Below are positions 27,839 through 35,321 of a DNA stretch of 64,000 nt, one piece after another. A model generated the notes under the pieces. The model ran no database searches and was not told the origin of the DNA. It saw only the letters and a list, made by a program, of their open reading frames with translations. Made by a program: the position numbers and the translations under genes. Origin of the DNA: an uncultured bacterium (GTDB taxonomy: Bacteria > Cyanobacteriota > Vampirovibrionia > Gastranaerophilales > Gastranaerophilaceae); contig CASEDF010000004.1 of NCBI GenBank assembly GCA_949286705.1, positions 1 to 64,000 on the forward strand, written 5' to 3'. Numbering within the stretch: position 1 is the stretch's first letter; each line of letters starts with the position of its first letter.

Positions 27839-28425
27839 TTTTTCTCCTTAGTATCGTATATTTTGGAAGTTGTGTTTCCGCTGATTTTGAAATGTTCGTA
27901 ATCCGGGCTGATTTCAACTTTATCTGCCGTTGCAACAAAATTATCGTCACGGGTAATTCTTACATTTCCTGTTGCAATAACAGGCCGGTCGCTTCCTGCA
28001 TAACGTAACCTGTCAGCTTTTAACGTTGTTCCGTCCTCAAGAACAATAAAAGTATCCTGATACAACATTATCACTTTTGTTGTTGCGTTATAGGTGCCTT
28101 TTGAAGATTGAAAACTCATCCCGACTTCATTTTCTTTATAAAAATTTCCGATGACATTATCCATCATTGCAATTTCATTTCTGCTGTCATAGGAACCCGT
28201 TTCGCCATAGATTTCCCAGTATTTTTTTTCGTTTTTGGTTTCTGTGAGAATAATCCCGTTTATCAAAGCTTCCTGACGGTCTTTGTCGGTTGAAAGCTGG
28301 CTTCTGTTAAAATCATGCGTAATAACACCTGCGGATATAAATGCCCAAACCATAACTCCCGCAAGCACGCCGAATGCGCCTATATATGCTTTCTGTTTTC
28401 TGCTTAAATTATTCCACCGGTTCAT
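27835..28425 (-). CDS. lptC: LPS export protein LptC
   Basis: The 196 residues start with a short cytoplasmic segment, one membrane helix (about 13-33) and a periplasmic LptC/OstA-like beta domain (IYGETGSYDSRNEIAMMDNV, GTYNATTKVIMLYQD, VIATGNVRITRDD). LptC is the bitopic inner-membrane component passing LPS from LptB2FG to LptA. It is the first gene of the run ending in aroE. lptB, lptF and lptG are not in the window. Confidence 0.85.
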   Translation of the reverse strand: MNRWNNLSRKQKAYIGAFGVLAGVMVWAFISAGVITHDFNRSQLSTDKDRQEALINGIILTETKNEKKYWEIYGETGSYDSRNEIAMMDNVIGNFYKENEVGMSFQSSKGTYNATTKVIMLYQDTFIVLEDGTTLKADRLRYAGSDRPVIATGNVRITRDDNFVATADKVEISPDYEHFKISGNTTSKIYDTKEKK

Positions 28426-28895
28426 AAAAAAATTTTAGCACGAAGGATTTTTGTTGGCAATTTTTTTGGAAGTGAATAAGGTAATAGGGAAATAAGTTGT
28501 ATCATAGATTAAGCTGTACGGGATTTCTTCAAAATCGCTTTTTATATAACACTTATTCACTTTATAGCAGTAGGTCGGCATTACTATGCCGACAATAAAA
28601 TTCCTGTCGGATTAGTAAATCCGACCTACAATCTTTTGCTCCCTCTCCCTGCGGGAGAGGGGTTGGGGTGAGGGGGCAAAGATGACGAAGTATGCAGGAT
28701 GGGCTTTTAGTCCAATTAAAGAAGGGAATAAGTTGTTTCATAATTAATCTGTACGGGATTTTTCCAGGATTGCTTTTTATATAACACTTATTCACTTATT
28801 TACCTATTTTATTAACTCTCTTTAATATTTATGTAACTTTTGGGACTTTTGTTATATAATAAAATAGTAGGATTAGGGAAAAAGGGGAGAAATAT
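28426..28895. repeat. Nested short repeats between lptC and dapA
   Basis: This 470-bp divergent intergenic region holds no ORF. A segment of about 75 bp is present twice in the same orientation (28487-28562 and 28724-28799; both contain GTACGGGATTT and end CTTTTTATATAACACTTATTCACTT). The first copy is bracketed by AAGTGAATAAG (28470-28480) and its inverse near 28551-28561. Between the copies are a double hairpin bracketed by GTAGGTCGG and CCGACCTAC (28570-28628) and a CCCTCTCCC palindrome with a GGTTGGGGTGAGGG tail (28641-28674). TATAAT at 28855-28860 is a likely -10 box for dapA. Confidence 0.8.
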
Positions 28896-29789
28896 ATGCC
28901 TATAAGATACGACGCAGGTGAAGTTATTACAGCAATGGTCACACCGATGGACGCGAAAAAAGAGGTGGACTACAACAGAGTTGAATCACTTACGCAGCAT
29001 TTGATTAATAACGGAAGCGATGCAATTCTGGTTTGCGGAACAACGGGGGAATCTCCGACACTGACGCATGAAGAAGAAGTGGAAATTATAAGCACGGTAA
29101 AACGTGCAGCCGCAAACAGAGCAAAAATTATTGCAGGAGCAGGCTCAAATTCAACCCAAACAGCTGTTATGTCCGCTAAACTTGCTCAAAAAGAAGAAGT
29201 TGACGCAATTTTATCCGTCGTACCTTATTATAACAAACCGTCACAAAAAGGCATGATTGAACATTTTTCGGCGGTAGCGGAAGCTGTTAACATCCCTGTA
29301 ATTTTGTATAACATCCCCTCAAGAACAGGGGTTACAATGCAGCCGGCAACCGTTGCATACCTCGCGGGTAAATACGACAATATCGTAGCTGTTAAACAAA
29401 GCTGCCCTGATATGGATTTGATAAGCGAAATGAAATTGCTCTGTCCGGAAGATTTTTTAATCTATTCCGGCGACGACAGCCTGACACTTCCGATGCTGTC
29501 ACTCGGCGCTCACGGGGTAATTTCCGTTGCATCTCACCTTTTCGGCGCGGAAATTAAATCCATGATAAGAAACTTTAAAACCGGAAACCCGACCGCGGCA
29601 AGAAATATGCACACCAAACTTTTTCCGGTATTCAGAAAATTGTTTATGGCGCCCAATCCCGTGCCTGTTAAGGCGGCTCTCGCGCATAAAAAACTTATTG
29701 ATGAATACGTCAGACGCCCGCTTGTGGAATTAACGGATGACGAAAAAATTGTTCTTTTCGCGGCAATTGACGGATTCCATGCGGATTAG
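28896..29789 (+). CDS. dapA: 4-hydroxy-tetrahydrodipicolinate synthase
   Basis: DapA condenses pyruvate with aspartate semialdehyde, the first step of lysine and diaminopimelate synthesis. The 297-residue TIM barrel has GTTGESPTL (48-56), Y138 in LYNIPSRTG and the Schiff-base lysine K167 in VAVKQSC. The usual KEASGD motif after this lysine is altered to KQSCPD, within the range of the family. A ribosome site AAAGGGGAG lies 7 nt before the ATG. The spacer of 67 bp before secD may hold a separate promoter. Confidence 0.94.
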   Translation: MPIRYDAGEVITAMVTPMDAKKEVDYNRVESLTQHLINNGSDAILVCGTTGESPTLTHEEEVEIISTVKRAAANRAKIIAGAGSNSTQTAVMSAKLAQKEEVDAILSVVPYYNKPSQKGMIEHFSAVAEAVNIPVILYNIPSRTGVTMQPATVAYLAGKYDNIVAVKQSCPDMDLISEMKLLCPEDFLIYSGDDSLTLPMLSLGAHGVISVASHLFGAEIKSMIRNFKTGNPTAARNMHTKLFPVFRKLFMAPNPVPVKAALAHKKLIDEYVRRPLVELTDDEKIVLFAAIDGFHAD

Positions 29790-29856
29790 CCGATACGGCA
29801 ATAAATGAAATCTTATTTTTGATAAAATTATATCAGTATAGAGAGGATAAATAAAA

Positions 29857-31164
29857 GTGAAAAACAAAATTATTATGTTTTGGGCAATTGTACTTATTGT
29901 AATCGTATCAACGGTTATAATATTTGTAAAGCCGACAAAACTCGGACTGGATCTGGTAGGCGGCTCACGTCTTATGCTTGAGGCCGAAACCACGCAATCC
30001 ATTGCAAAAATCACACCCGAGGTTATGGGACGATTGCAGTTTGCAATCGAAAACCGCGTAAATAAACTCGGGGTAGCAGAAACCGTCGTTCAACAGGTTG
30101 GCGACAAAAGACTTTTAATCGAAATTCCGAACGTTACGGATTTGAAAGAAGCAAAAGCATTTTTGGGCGAAACTGCACAATTGGAATTCAAAAAAGAAGG
30201 CAAAGATTCTGACGGCAATCAGATTTGGGTAGACACGGGACTGACAGGGCAGGATCTTCAAAGATCCTCCTTAAGCACTGACCAGACAGGTCAGTGGGTT
30301 GTGTCATTGGAATTTAATGACGCAGGCGCAAAAAAATTCGCTGATTTGACAAAAGCTCTTGTAGGGCAGCAAATGGCAATTTTCTTTGACGGAGAAATCC
30401 AGTCAGCCCCTGTAATCAGAGAGGCAATCTATGGCGGCAAAGCACAAATTTCCGGCGGAAACAGCGGTTTTGAATACGCGGAAGCCGAAAGAATGGTTAA
30501 CCTGCTTAACGCAGGCGCTCTGCCGGTTCCGGCTAAAATAGTCGAAGAAAATACAGTCGGACCTACACTCGGTGCTGACAGTATTGAAAAATCAAAATTC
30601 GCAGGTATTGTAGGTCTGGGAGCAGTTATGCTGTTTATGATTGCATACTACAGATTACCCGGTTTGATTGCGGATGTGGCGTTAATCATTTACAGCTTAA
30701 TCCTGTTTGCGCTGTTCAAAACAATACCCGTAACCCTGACACTTGCGGGTATTGCAGGTTTTATTCTTTCAATCGGTATGGCGGTTGACGCTAATATCTT
30801 GATTTTTGAAAGAACAAAAGAGGAATTAAGAGCCGGAAGAAACCTGTTTACGGCAATCAATTCAGGTTTTGACAGAGCATTCACAAGTATTTTTGACTCA
30901 AATATGACAACAATCATAACCTGTACGATTTTGTACTTATTGGGTACAAGTATTGTCAAAGGTTTTGCATTAACTCTTGCACTCGGTGTAATCGTTTCAA
31001 TGTTCAGTGCAATTACAATTACAAAGAACTTTATGCACCTGATATTCGGAACGGGTGAATTGAAATATCCGGCACTTTTCGGACTTTCAAAAGACGAAAT
31101 CGGCAAGAGTTACGAAGCAACCGAAACCAAACGTGAAAAAGCTCGTTTCGGTATTTTAGACTAG
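29857..31164 (+). CDS. secD: Protein translocase subunit SecD
   Basis: SecD with SecF uses the proton gradient to pull secreted proteins through SecYEG. The 435 residues have helix 1 (about 6-25), LGLDLVGGSRLMLEA, a periplasmic P1 domain shortened relative to E. coli (615 residues), and a C-terminal block of five helices (about 245-410) with LTLAGIAGFILSIGMAVDANILIFER. The start is GTG at 29857; GAGG lies 10 nt upstream and there is no alternative ATG before helix 1. secF follows after 16 bp. Confidence 0.95.
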   Translation: MKNKIIMFWAIVLIVIVSTVIIFVKPTKLGLDLVGGSRLMLEAETTQSIAKITPEVMGRLQFAIENRVNKLGVAETVVQQVGDKRLLIEIPNVTDLKEAKAFLGETAQLEFKKEGKDSDGNQIWVDTGLTGQDLQRSSLSTDQTGQWVVSLEFNDAGAKKFADLTKALVGQQMAIFFDGEIQSAPVIREAIYGGKAQISGGNSGFEYAEAERMVNLLNAGALPVPAKIVEENTVGPTLGADSIEKSKFAGIVGLGAVMLFMIAYYRLPGLIADVALIIYSLILFALFKTIPVTLTLAGIAGFILSIGMAVDANILIFERTKEELRAGRNLFTAINSGFDRAFTSIFDSNMTTIITCTILYLLGTSIVKGFALTLALGVIVSMFSAITITKNFMHLIFGTGELKYPALFGLSKDEIGKSYEATETKREKARFGILD

Positions 31165-31180
31165 GAAAGGATTAAATAAA

Positions 31181-32176
31181 ATGTTTGCACTAAAAAGACA
31201 TCTGGTACATATAGTTAAGTACAGAATATTATGGATGGTGTTGTCCGCAATCCTGTTGATTCCGGGTATTGTTGCAATGGTATACTCATCAATGACTTAC
31301 CCGAACCACGCACCTATGAAGGTCGGTATTGACTATACGGGCGGCACGATTTTGCAGTACGGTTTGAAGCAAAAAATTACAAATAACGATTTGACAACAA
31401 CCCGTGCGAACTTAGAAAAAATCGGGGTCGAAAACCCTTACCTGCAAATCTTAAACGTTAATAACACCCAGCAGGAAGAAACCAAAAATAACATTAATTC
31501 AATTATTTCAATCAGAACAAAATTCATCGGCGAAAGCTCCGAGGATGTACAAAATATCACAAACGCGCTTTCAAGCCAGTTTGAAACCCCTGAATTAATT
31601 CAGGTAAGTTCAGTCGGACCGACTATGGGTAAAGAATTATTCAAAAATTCATTCATAGCTGTTGCGCTGGCATTTTTAGGAATATGCGTATATCTTTCTT
31701 TGAGATTCCGCTTTGATTATGCTATAGCGGCAATTCTCGGAATTTTGCACGACGTACTTTTTGTTTGCGGTGCGTTTTCAATTCTGGGACTTTTGTATAA
31801 CGTTCAGATTGACGGATTATTCATCACTGCGATTTTGACGGTAATCGGATTTTCAGTCCACGATACAATCGTTGTATTTGACAGAATCAGAGAAAACTTA
31901 AGATACTATTCAAAGAAAATGTCATTCGGCGAAATCGTGGATGCATCGGTTAACCAGACACTTGCAAGAAGTATCAACACCTCATTGACTACTTTAATTA
32001 CGTTGTGCGCACTGTATTTCTTCGGCGGCGTAACAACCAAAGACTTTGTTCTTGCAATGATTCTGGGTATTGCAATCGGAACATATTCAAGTATATTCTT
32101 CTGCAGTATGCTGATTGACTTCTGGAACGATAAGAAAAACGGTCCAAAACCGGTTAAAGAAACCGTTGCGGCATAA
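31181..32176 (+). CDS. secF: Protein translocase subunit SecF
   Basis: The 331-residue partner of SecD has helix 1 (about 17-38), VGIDYTGGTILQ, a small periplasmic domain and five helices with SVHDTIVVFDRIRENLR (about 225) and the NTSLTTLITL stretch. AAAGGA precedes the ATG. A hairpin terminator follows 9 bp after the stop. Confidence 0.95.
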   Translation: MFALKRHLVHIVKYRILWMVLSAILLIPGIVAMVYSSMTYPNHAPMKVGIDYTGGTILQYGLKQKITNNDLTTTRANLEKIGVENPYLQILNVNNTQQEETKNNINSIISIRTKFIGESSEDVQNITNALSSQFETPELIQVSSVGPTMGKELFKNSFIAVALAFLGICVYLSLRFRFDYAIAAILGILHDVLFVCGAFSILGLLYNVQIDGLFITAILTVIGFSVHDTIVVFDRIRENLRYYSKKMSFGEIVDASVNQTLARSINTSLTTLITLCALYFFGGVTTKDFVLAMILGIAIGTYSSIFFCSMLIDFWNDKKNGPKPVKETVAA

Positions 32177-32185
32177 AAAATATTT

Positions 32186-32212
32186 AAGGGCGGTAAATAA
32201 TCCGCCCTTTTT
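32186..32212 (+). terminator. Terminator after secF
   Basis: An 8-bp perfect stem AAGGGCGG / CCGCCCTT with an AT-rich 8-nt loop is followed by TTTTATAT. It ends the secD-secF transcript and stands between convergent genes, so it may also serve the pdxA-like gene. Confidence 0.88.
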
Positions 32213-32240
32213 ATATACAGCAAATTCAGCATTTAAATTT

Positions 32241-33140
32241 TTATAAAACCGCTTTAATCGCTTCAACCATGCCTGTTTCGTCCGCAAGGTTTTTACCTGC
32301 AATGTCAAAAGCAGTGCCGTGACCGGGAGAAGTTCTTATGACATCAAGCCCGATTGTCATATTAACCGTTTTTGAACCGGCAACTGTTTTGATAGGGATT
32401 AAGCCTTGATCGTGGTAGTTTGCAATATAGCAGTCGTAACTGTCTTTAAAGTAATTAACAAATAAAGTATCCGCGGGCAAGGGATCTGTAATATCAATTC
32501 CGCGTCCGCGCAAAATTTCAACAGCCGGCCGCAGAATTTCTATTTCTTCCGTGCCTAAAATTCCGTCCTCGCCGGAATGCGGATTAAAACCGCAAAGTGC
32601 GAATTTCGGCTCTTTTATTCCCAATTTTTCAACAAAGAATTCGCGGAGATTCGTGACTTTTTCAATCACCATATCTTTTGTAAGCTTAACATCTTTCAAC
32701 GCACAGTGGCGGGTCAAAAGCAAAACCCTGAAATTTCCGGCAACAAAAAGCATCTCGGCAAGCTGTCCGTCATGCGCCAGATATTTTTGCAAAATTTCAG
32801 TCTGCCCGTTAAAATTATGCCCCGCAAGGTAAAGTGCGTTTTTGGCAACAGGCGCGGTCACAATTGCTCTGCCTTTAAGATCACACGCTTTTTTTAACGC
32901 TTGAAAACTGAATTCACCCGCCAAAGGCGTGACTTTTCCTGGCAGAATATCGTTTTTTTCATACGGAATTTCAATAATTTCATAATCCTTATTCAATTTT
33001 CCGTAAAAATCAATAACCGCTTTGTTTGAAACTATAGCCGCATCAGACACATGCAAATCAAGCTTGTTCAAAGCTTTAACCGTAATTTCCGCCCCTATTC
33101 CGTTCGGGTCGCCAGTTGTTATTAAAATTTTATCCTTCAT
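32241..33140 (-). CDS. pdxA: PdxA family 4-phosphohydroxythreonine/4-phospho-threonate dehydrogenase
   Basis: PdxA-fold NAD-dependent dehydrogenases oxidise 4-phosphohydroxy-L-threonine (vitamin B6 synthesis); the PdxA2 branch oxidises 4-phospho-D-threonate or D-erythronate. The approximately 299 residues include TTGDPNGIGAE, the metal ligands in TAPVAKNAL/HNFNGQTE, YHDQGLIPIK, and RTSPGHGTAFDIAG. The start at 33140 (ATG) is chosen because the motif begins there; it overlaps the upstream DUF1537 kinase gene by 11 nt. That coupling is the hallmark of the acid-sugar pathway and makes PdxA2 at least as likely as the B6 enzyme (inference). No pdxJ is in the window. Confidence 0.9.
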   Translation of the reverse strand: MKDKILITTGDPNGIGAEITVKALNKLDLHVSDAAIVSNKAVIDFYGKLNKDYEIIEIPYEKNDILPGKVTPLAGEFSFQALKKACDLKGRAIVTAPVAKNALYLAGHNFNGQTEILQKYLAHDGQLAEMLFVAGNFRVLLLTRHCALKDVKLTKDMVIEKVTNLREFFVEKLGIKEPKFALCGFNPHSGEDGILGTEEIEILRPAVEILRGRGIDITDPLPADTLFVNYFKDSYDCYIANYHDQGLIPIKTVAGSKTVNMTIGLDVIRTSPGHGTAFDIAGKNLADETGMVEAIKAVL

Positions 33141-34443
33141 GGTGATCAAAATATTTTAAAATATCAATTAAAGTATTAACCCCGCCGAGGTTGCCCGATT
33201 TGGTAACAATCCAACGCGCGTCATGATCCATACACAAAGCAATTGCCGGAGCAACTTCATCTATCAACTGCAATTGATCGGCACCTATTCTTGAACAGCA
33301 TTTATATGACGTTTCTCCGCCGAGAGTTATTAAAATAACCTCTTTTCTCTCTATAACCTGACGCGTCAATTCTGCGAGAAAATCGGTTATAACACCTGCA
33401 AGCTCAGCCTTTGTTAACTCGGCACGCAAGGATTCGTCCGAAAATCCGTCAAAATTCTTGATTAAATTTGAAGTGTGAACCACAACAATATTTTTGCCCG
33501 AAAGATTTGAAACAATCCTATCGACCAGATCTTCCTTAACTCCGCCGAGCACTGTTTCCAGATCCAAATCAATAACAAGGGTATTTTCGTCGAATTCTTC
33601 ACCCGCCTCAAGCCTTTCAATCTGGCTTGCCGTAATCTGTGTGGCGCTGCCGGATACAATAAATTTAGGTAATTCCGGCAAAGTTTTGGCGACCCTGTCC
33701 GCATCCATGTCCGCAAACCAAACATTACTGAACGCACGCGCCGCAGCCGCTGTTCCGCCCGGTAAAATATTATATTCGGATTTTTCTATTGCAAGAACTA
33801 TCTGCTCAATATCCGTTGTGGAAACCGCATCCGCTATTATAAGCTTTTTCCCGTCTTTGATAAGTTCATTTATTTTTCTGACAATAGGCCCCGCGCCTTT
33901 CATAACCGTTGACAAATCCAATGATGCCACAAGATTATGAAATTCTTCAGGCAGCTGAGATTTCAAAAGCGTCGGGAGATGAGATTCCATAATAGGTGAA
34001 TGCGGATCACGCGCCATTTCAGTCCTTTCAACAGGAATACCTTTTAAAAGATGATACCCGCCGACTGTTACCCTGCATTCCGCCGGAAATGCCGGAATGA
34101 CAACCGCTGCGTCCCATTCAAGAACCTCCAGCATTGCAAGCGTTTCAACCGCAATATTTCCTCTTACCGTCGAATCAATTTTTTTGTAATAATAATCAGG
34201 TTTTAATACCTCCGCAAACATTTTGACGGTATGCTTAACTTTTTCATACGCTTCATGAGGAGTTACATTACGCGATTCCGTTGAAATCGCCCAGGTCTGA
34301 GTGCCTGCAATATTTAAAGGCTCAATTTCATCGCTCAATAAAATCTGGGTATTAGCCCCTCTCAAATGAAATTGCAAAGCCGTATCGTTGGCTCCGGTTA
34401 AATCATCGGCAATTATTCCGACAACGTTTGAATTGATTATCAT
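33130..34443 (-). CDS. Four-carbon acid sugar kinase family protein (DUF1537)
   Basis: DUF1537 kinases phosphorylate four-carbon acid sugars such as D-threonate, L-threonate or D-erythronate. The 437 residues show IADDLTGANDTALQF (10-24), the KKIDSTVRGNI substrate motif (about 87), SGSATQIT (about 268), and the C-terminal ATP-binding parts GGETSYKC (about 382) and KSGNLGG (about 423). In the canonical pathway the product is oxidised and decarboxylated by PdxA2 to dihydroxyacetone phosphate, and that dehydrogenase is the next gene. The start overlaps the ssb stop by 4 nt. GGETS is followed by YKCC rather than the usual small residues, so substrate and activity need testing. Confidence 0.87.
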   Translation of the reverse strand: MIINSNVVGIIADDLTGANDTALQFHLRGANTQILLSDEIEPLNIAGTQTWAISTESRNVTPHEAYEKVKHTVKMFAEVLKPDYYYKKIDSTVRGNIAVETLAMLEVLEWDAAVVIPAFPAECRVTVGGYHLLKGIPVERTEMARDPHSPIMESHLPTLLKSQLPEEFHNLVASLDLSTVMKGAGPIVRKINELIKDGKKLIIADAVSTTDIEQIVLAIEKSEYNILPGGTAAAARAFSNVWFADMDADRVAKTLPELPKFIVSGSATQITASQIERLEAGEEFDENTLVIDLDLETVLGGVKEDLVDRIVSNLSGKNIVVVHTSNLIKNFDGFSDESLRAELTKAELAGVITDFLAELTRQVIERKEVILITLGGETSYKCCSRIGADQLQLIDEVAPAIALCMDHDARWIVTKSGNLGGVNTLIDILKYFDHHEG

Positions 34444-34778
34444 ATAGCAGCTTCCGCATCCCTTTTGGAGCCTAACAGTCTGATGCTGTTGGCAATTATA
34501 AGAAAGTTTTCTCTGTCGTTTCCGGTAGCCTTGTCAGTCCATTTGTTCTGGCCTATTCTGCCGTCTACGGCCACCTGAATACCCTTTTTAACATATTCTC
34601 CGGCAAATTCAGCCTGCTTATCCCATACATCAATATTAAACCAATCAGCAACTTCCGCCTTGGTTTTGGGATCCCAGCGGTTTACGGCAACGGAAAAATT
34701 TGCCTTTACCTTGCCTGACTCAAAATATCTGACTTCCGCATCGCGACCTACTCGCCCTACTATTACAACTGTATTCAT
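34440..34778 (-). CDS. ssb: Single-stranded DNA-binding protein
   Basis: SSB coats single-stranded DNA during replication and repair. The 112 residues are just one OB fold (VVIVGRVGRDAEVRYFESGK, aromatic DNA-contact residues in NRWD and ADWFNIDVW). There is no Gly/Pro linker and no acidic DDDIPF tail; the end LLGSKRDAEAAI resembles cyanobacterial SSBs (LLGSKRD). The ATG at 34778 follows AGAGGTAAAA; an upstream frame to 34838 is unrelated. It heads the ssb-DUF1537-pdxA run, an unusual pairing. Another SSB with the acidic tail may exist elsewhere. Confidence 0.92.
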   Translation of the reverse strand: MNTVVIVGRVGRDAEVRYFESGKVKANFSVAVNRWDPKTKAEVADWFNIDVWDKQAEFAGEYVKKGIQVAVDGRIGQNKWTDKATGNDRENFLIIANSIRLLGSKRDAEAAI

Positions 34779-34852
34779 TTTTACCTCTTTCTTATAACAT
34801 TTTACACTAAAAATGAAAATCTTGAGGCAAAAAAACATTTATTTAAGAAATG

Positions 34853-35074
34853 TTAATTATCCAGCGGCATAAGTTTGTCTATTGTAACGCCCAAAGCCTT
34901 AGCCAATCTTACGATGACCACAAGCGACGGACTGTATTGTTCATGTTCTATCCTTGCAAGATATTCAGGTGTTATATCAGCTTTTTCAGCAAGAACTTCC
35001 TGTGAAAATTTTTTTCGCGCTCTTTCTGCTCGTAAATTCTCTGCAAATATTCTTATTATATCATTTCTTTCCAT
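34853..35074 (-). CDS. XRE family HTH transcriptional regulator (73 aa)
   Basis: A single Cro/CI-type helix-turn-helix fills the protein: KKFSQEVLAEKADITPEYLARIEHEQYSPSLVVIVRLAKAL. No effector domain is present. No ribosome site precedes the ATG; TATTAT/TAATAT lies about 5-10 nt upstream. The AT-rich divergent region before it has repeated TGATTTATAA half-sites (35111-35146) that could be its operator. It may act on itself, on ssb or on thrS. Confidence 0.8.
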   Translation of the reverse strand: MERNDIIRIFAENLRAERARKKFSQEVLAEKADITPEYLARIEHEQYSPSLVVIVRLAKALGVTIDKLMPLDN

Positions 35075-35110
35075 ATTAATAATATTACTCTTTTTTTTAT
35101 CTCATGCTAA

Positions 35111-35146
35111 TGATTTATAATTATATTTATTAGATTTATAAATCAT
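35111..35146. promoter_or_regulatory. Candidate operator between XRE gene and thrS
   Basis: TGATTTATAA occurs at 35111-35120, AGATTTATAA at 35132-35141 and the inverse TTATAAATCA at 35137-35146, giving a perfect 12-bp palindrome GATTTATAAATC (35133-35144). Two half-sites about two helical turns apart, 40-70 bp upstream of a small HTH gene, suggest self-regulation (inference). Confidence 0.35.
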
Positions 35147-35321
35147 AACTAAGTGATTATAAGCATACAATTACCCCATGCTCTGATAAATTACATCAAT
35201 TATTTTGTGATAAAATTGAAATTGTAGAGTTAGGGGGGTCCACCCCGGGCGGTAAAAGTTTATATAAACGTTATTATTTAAACGGAATTTACCAAAAAGC
35301 CCAAAGGACGAAAGGATTAAA

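Noticed and set aside
35220-35321. T-box riboswitch before thrS
   Set aside because: The leader is only about 100 nt with one GC-rich hairpin; no T-box sequence or antiterminator/terminator pair was found.
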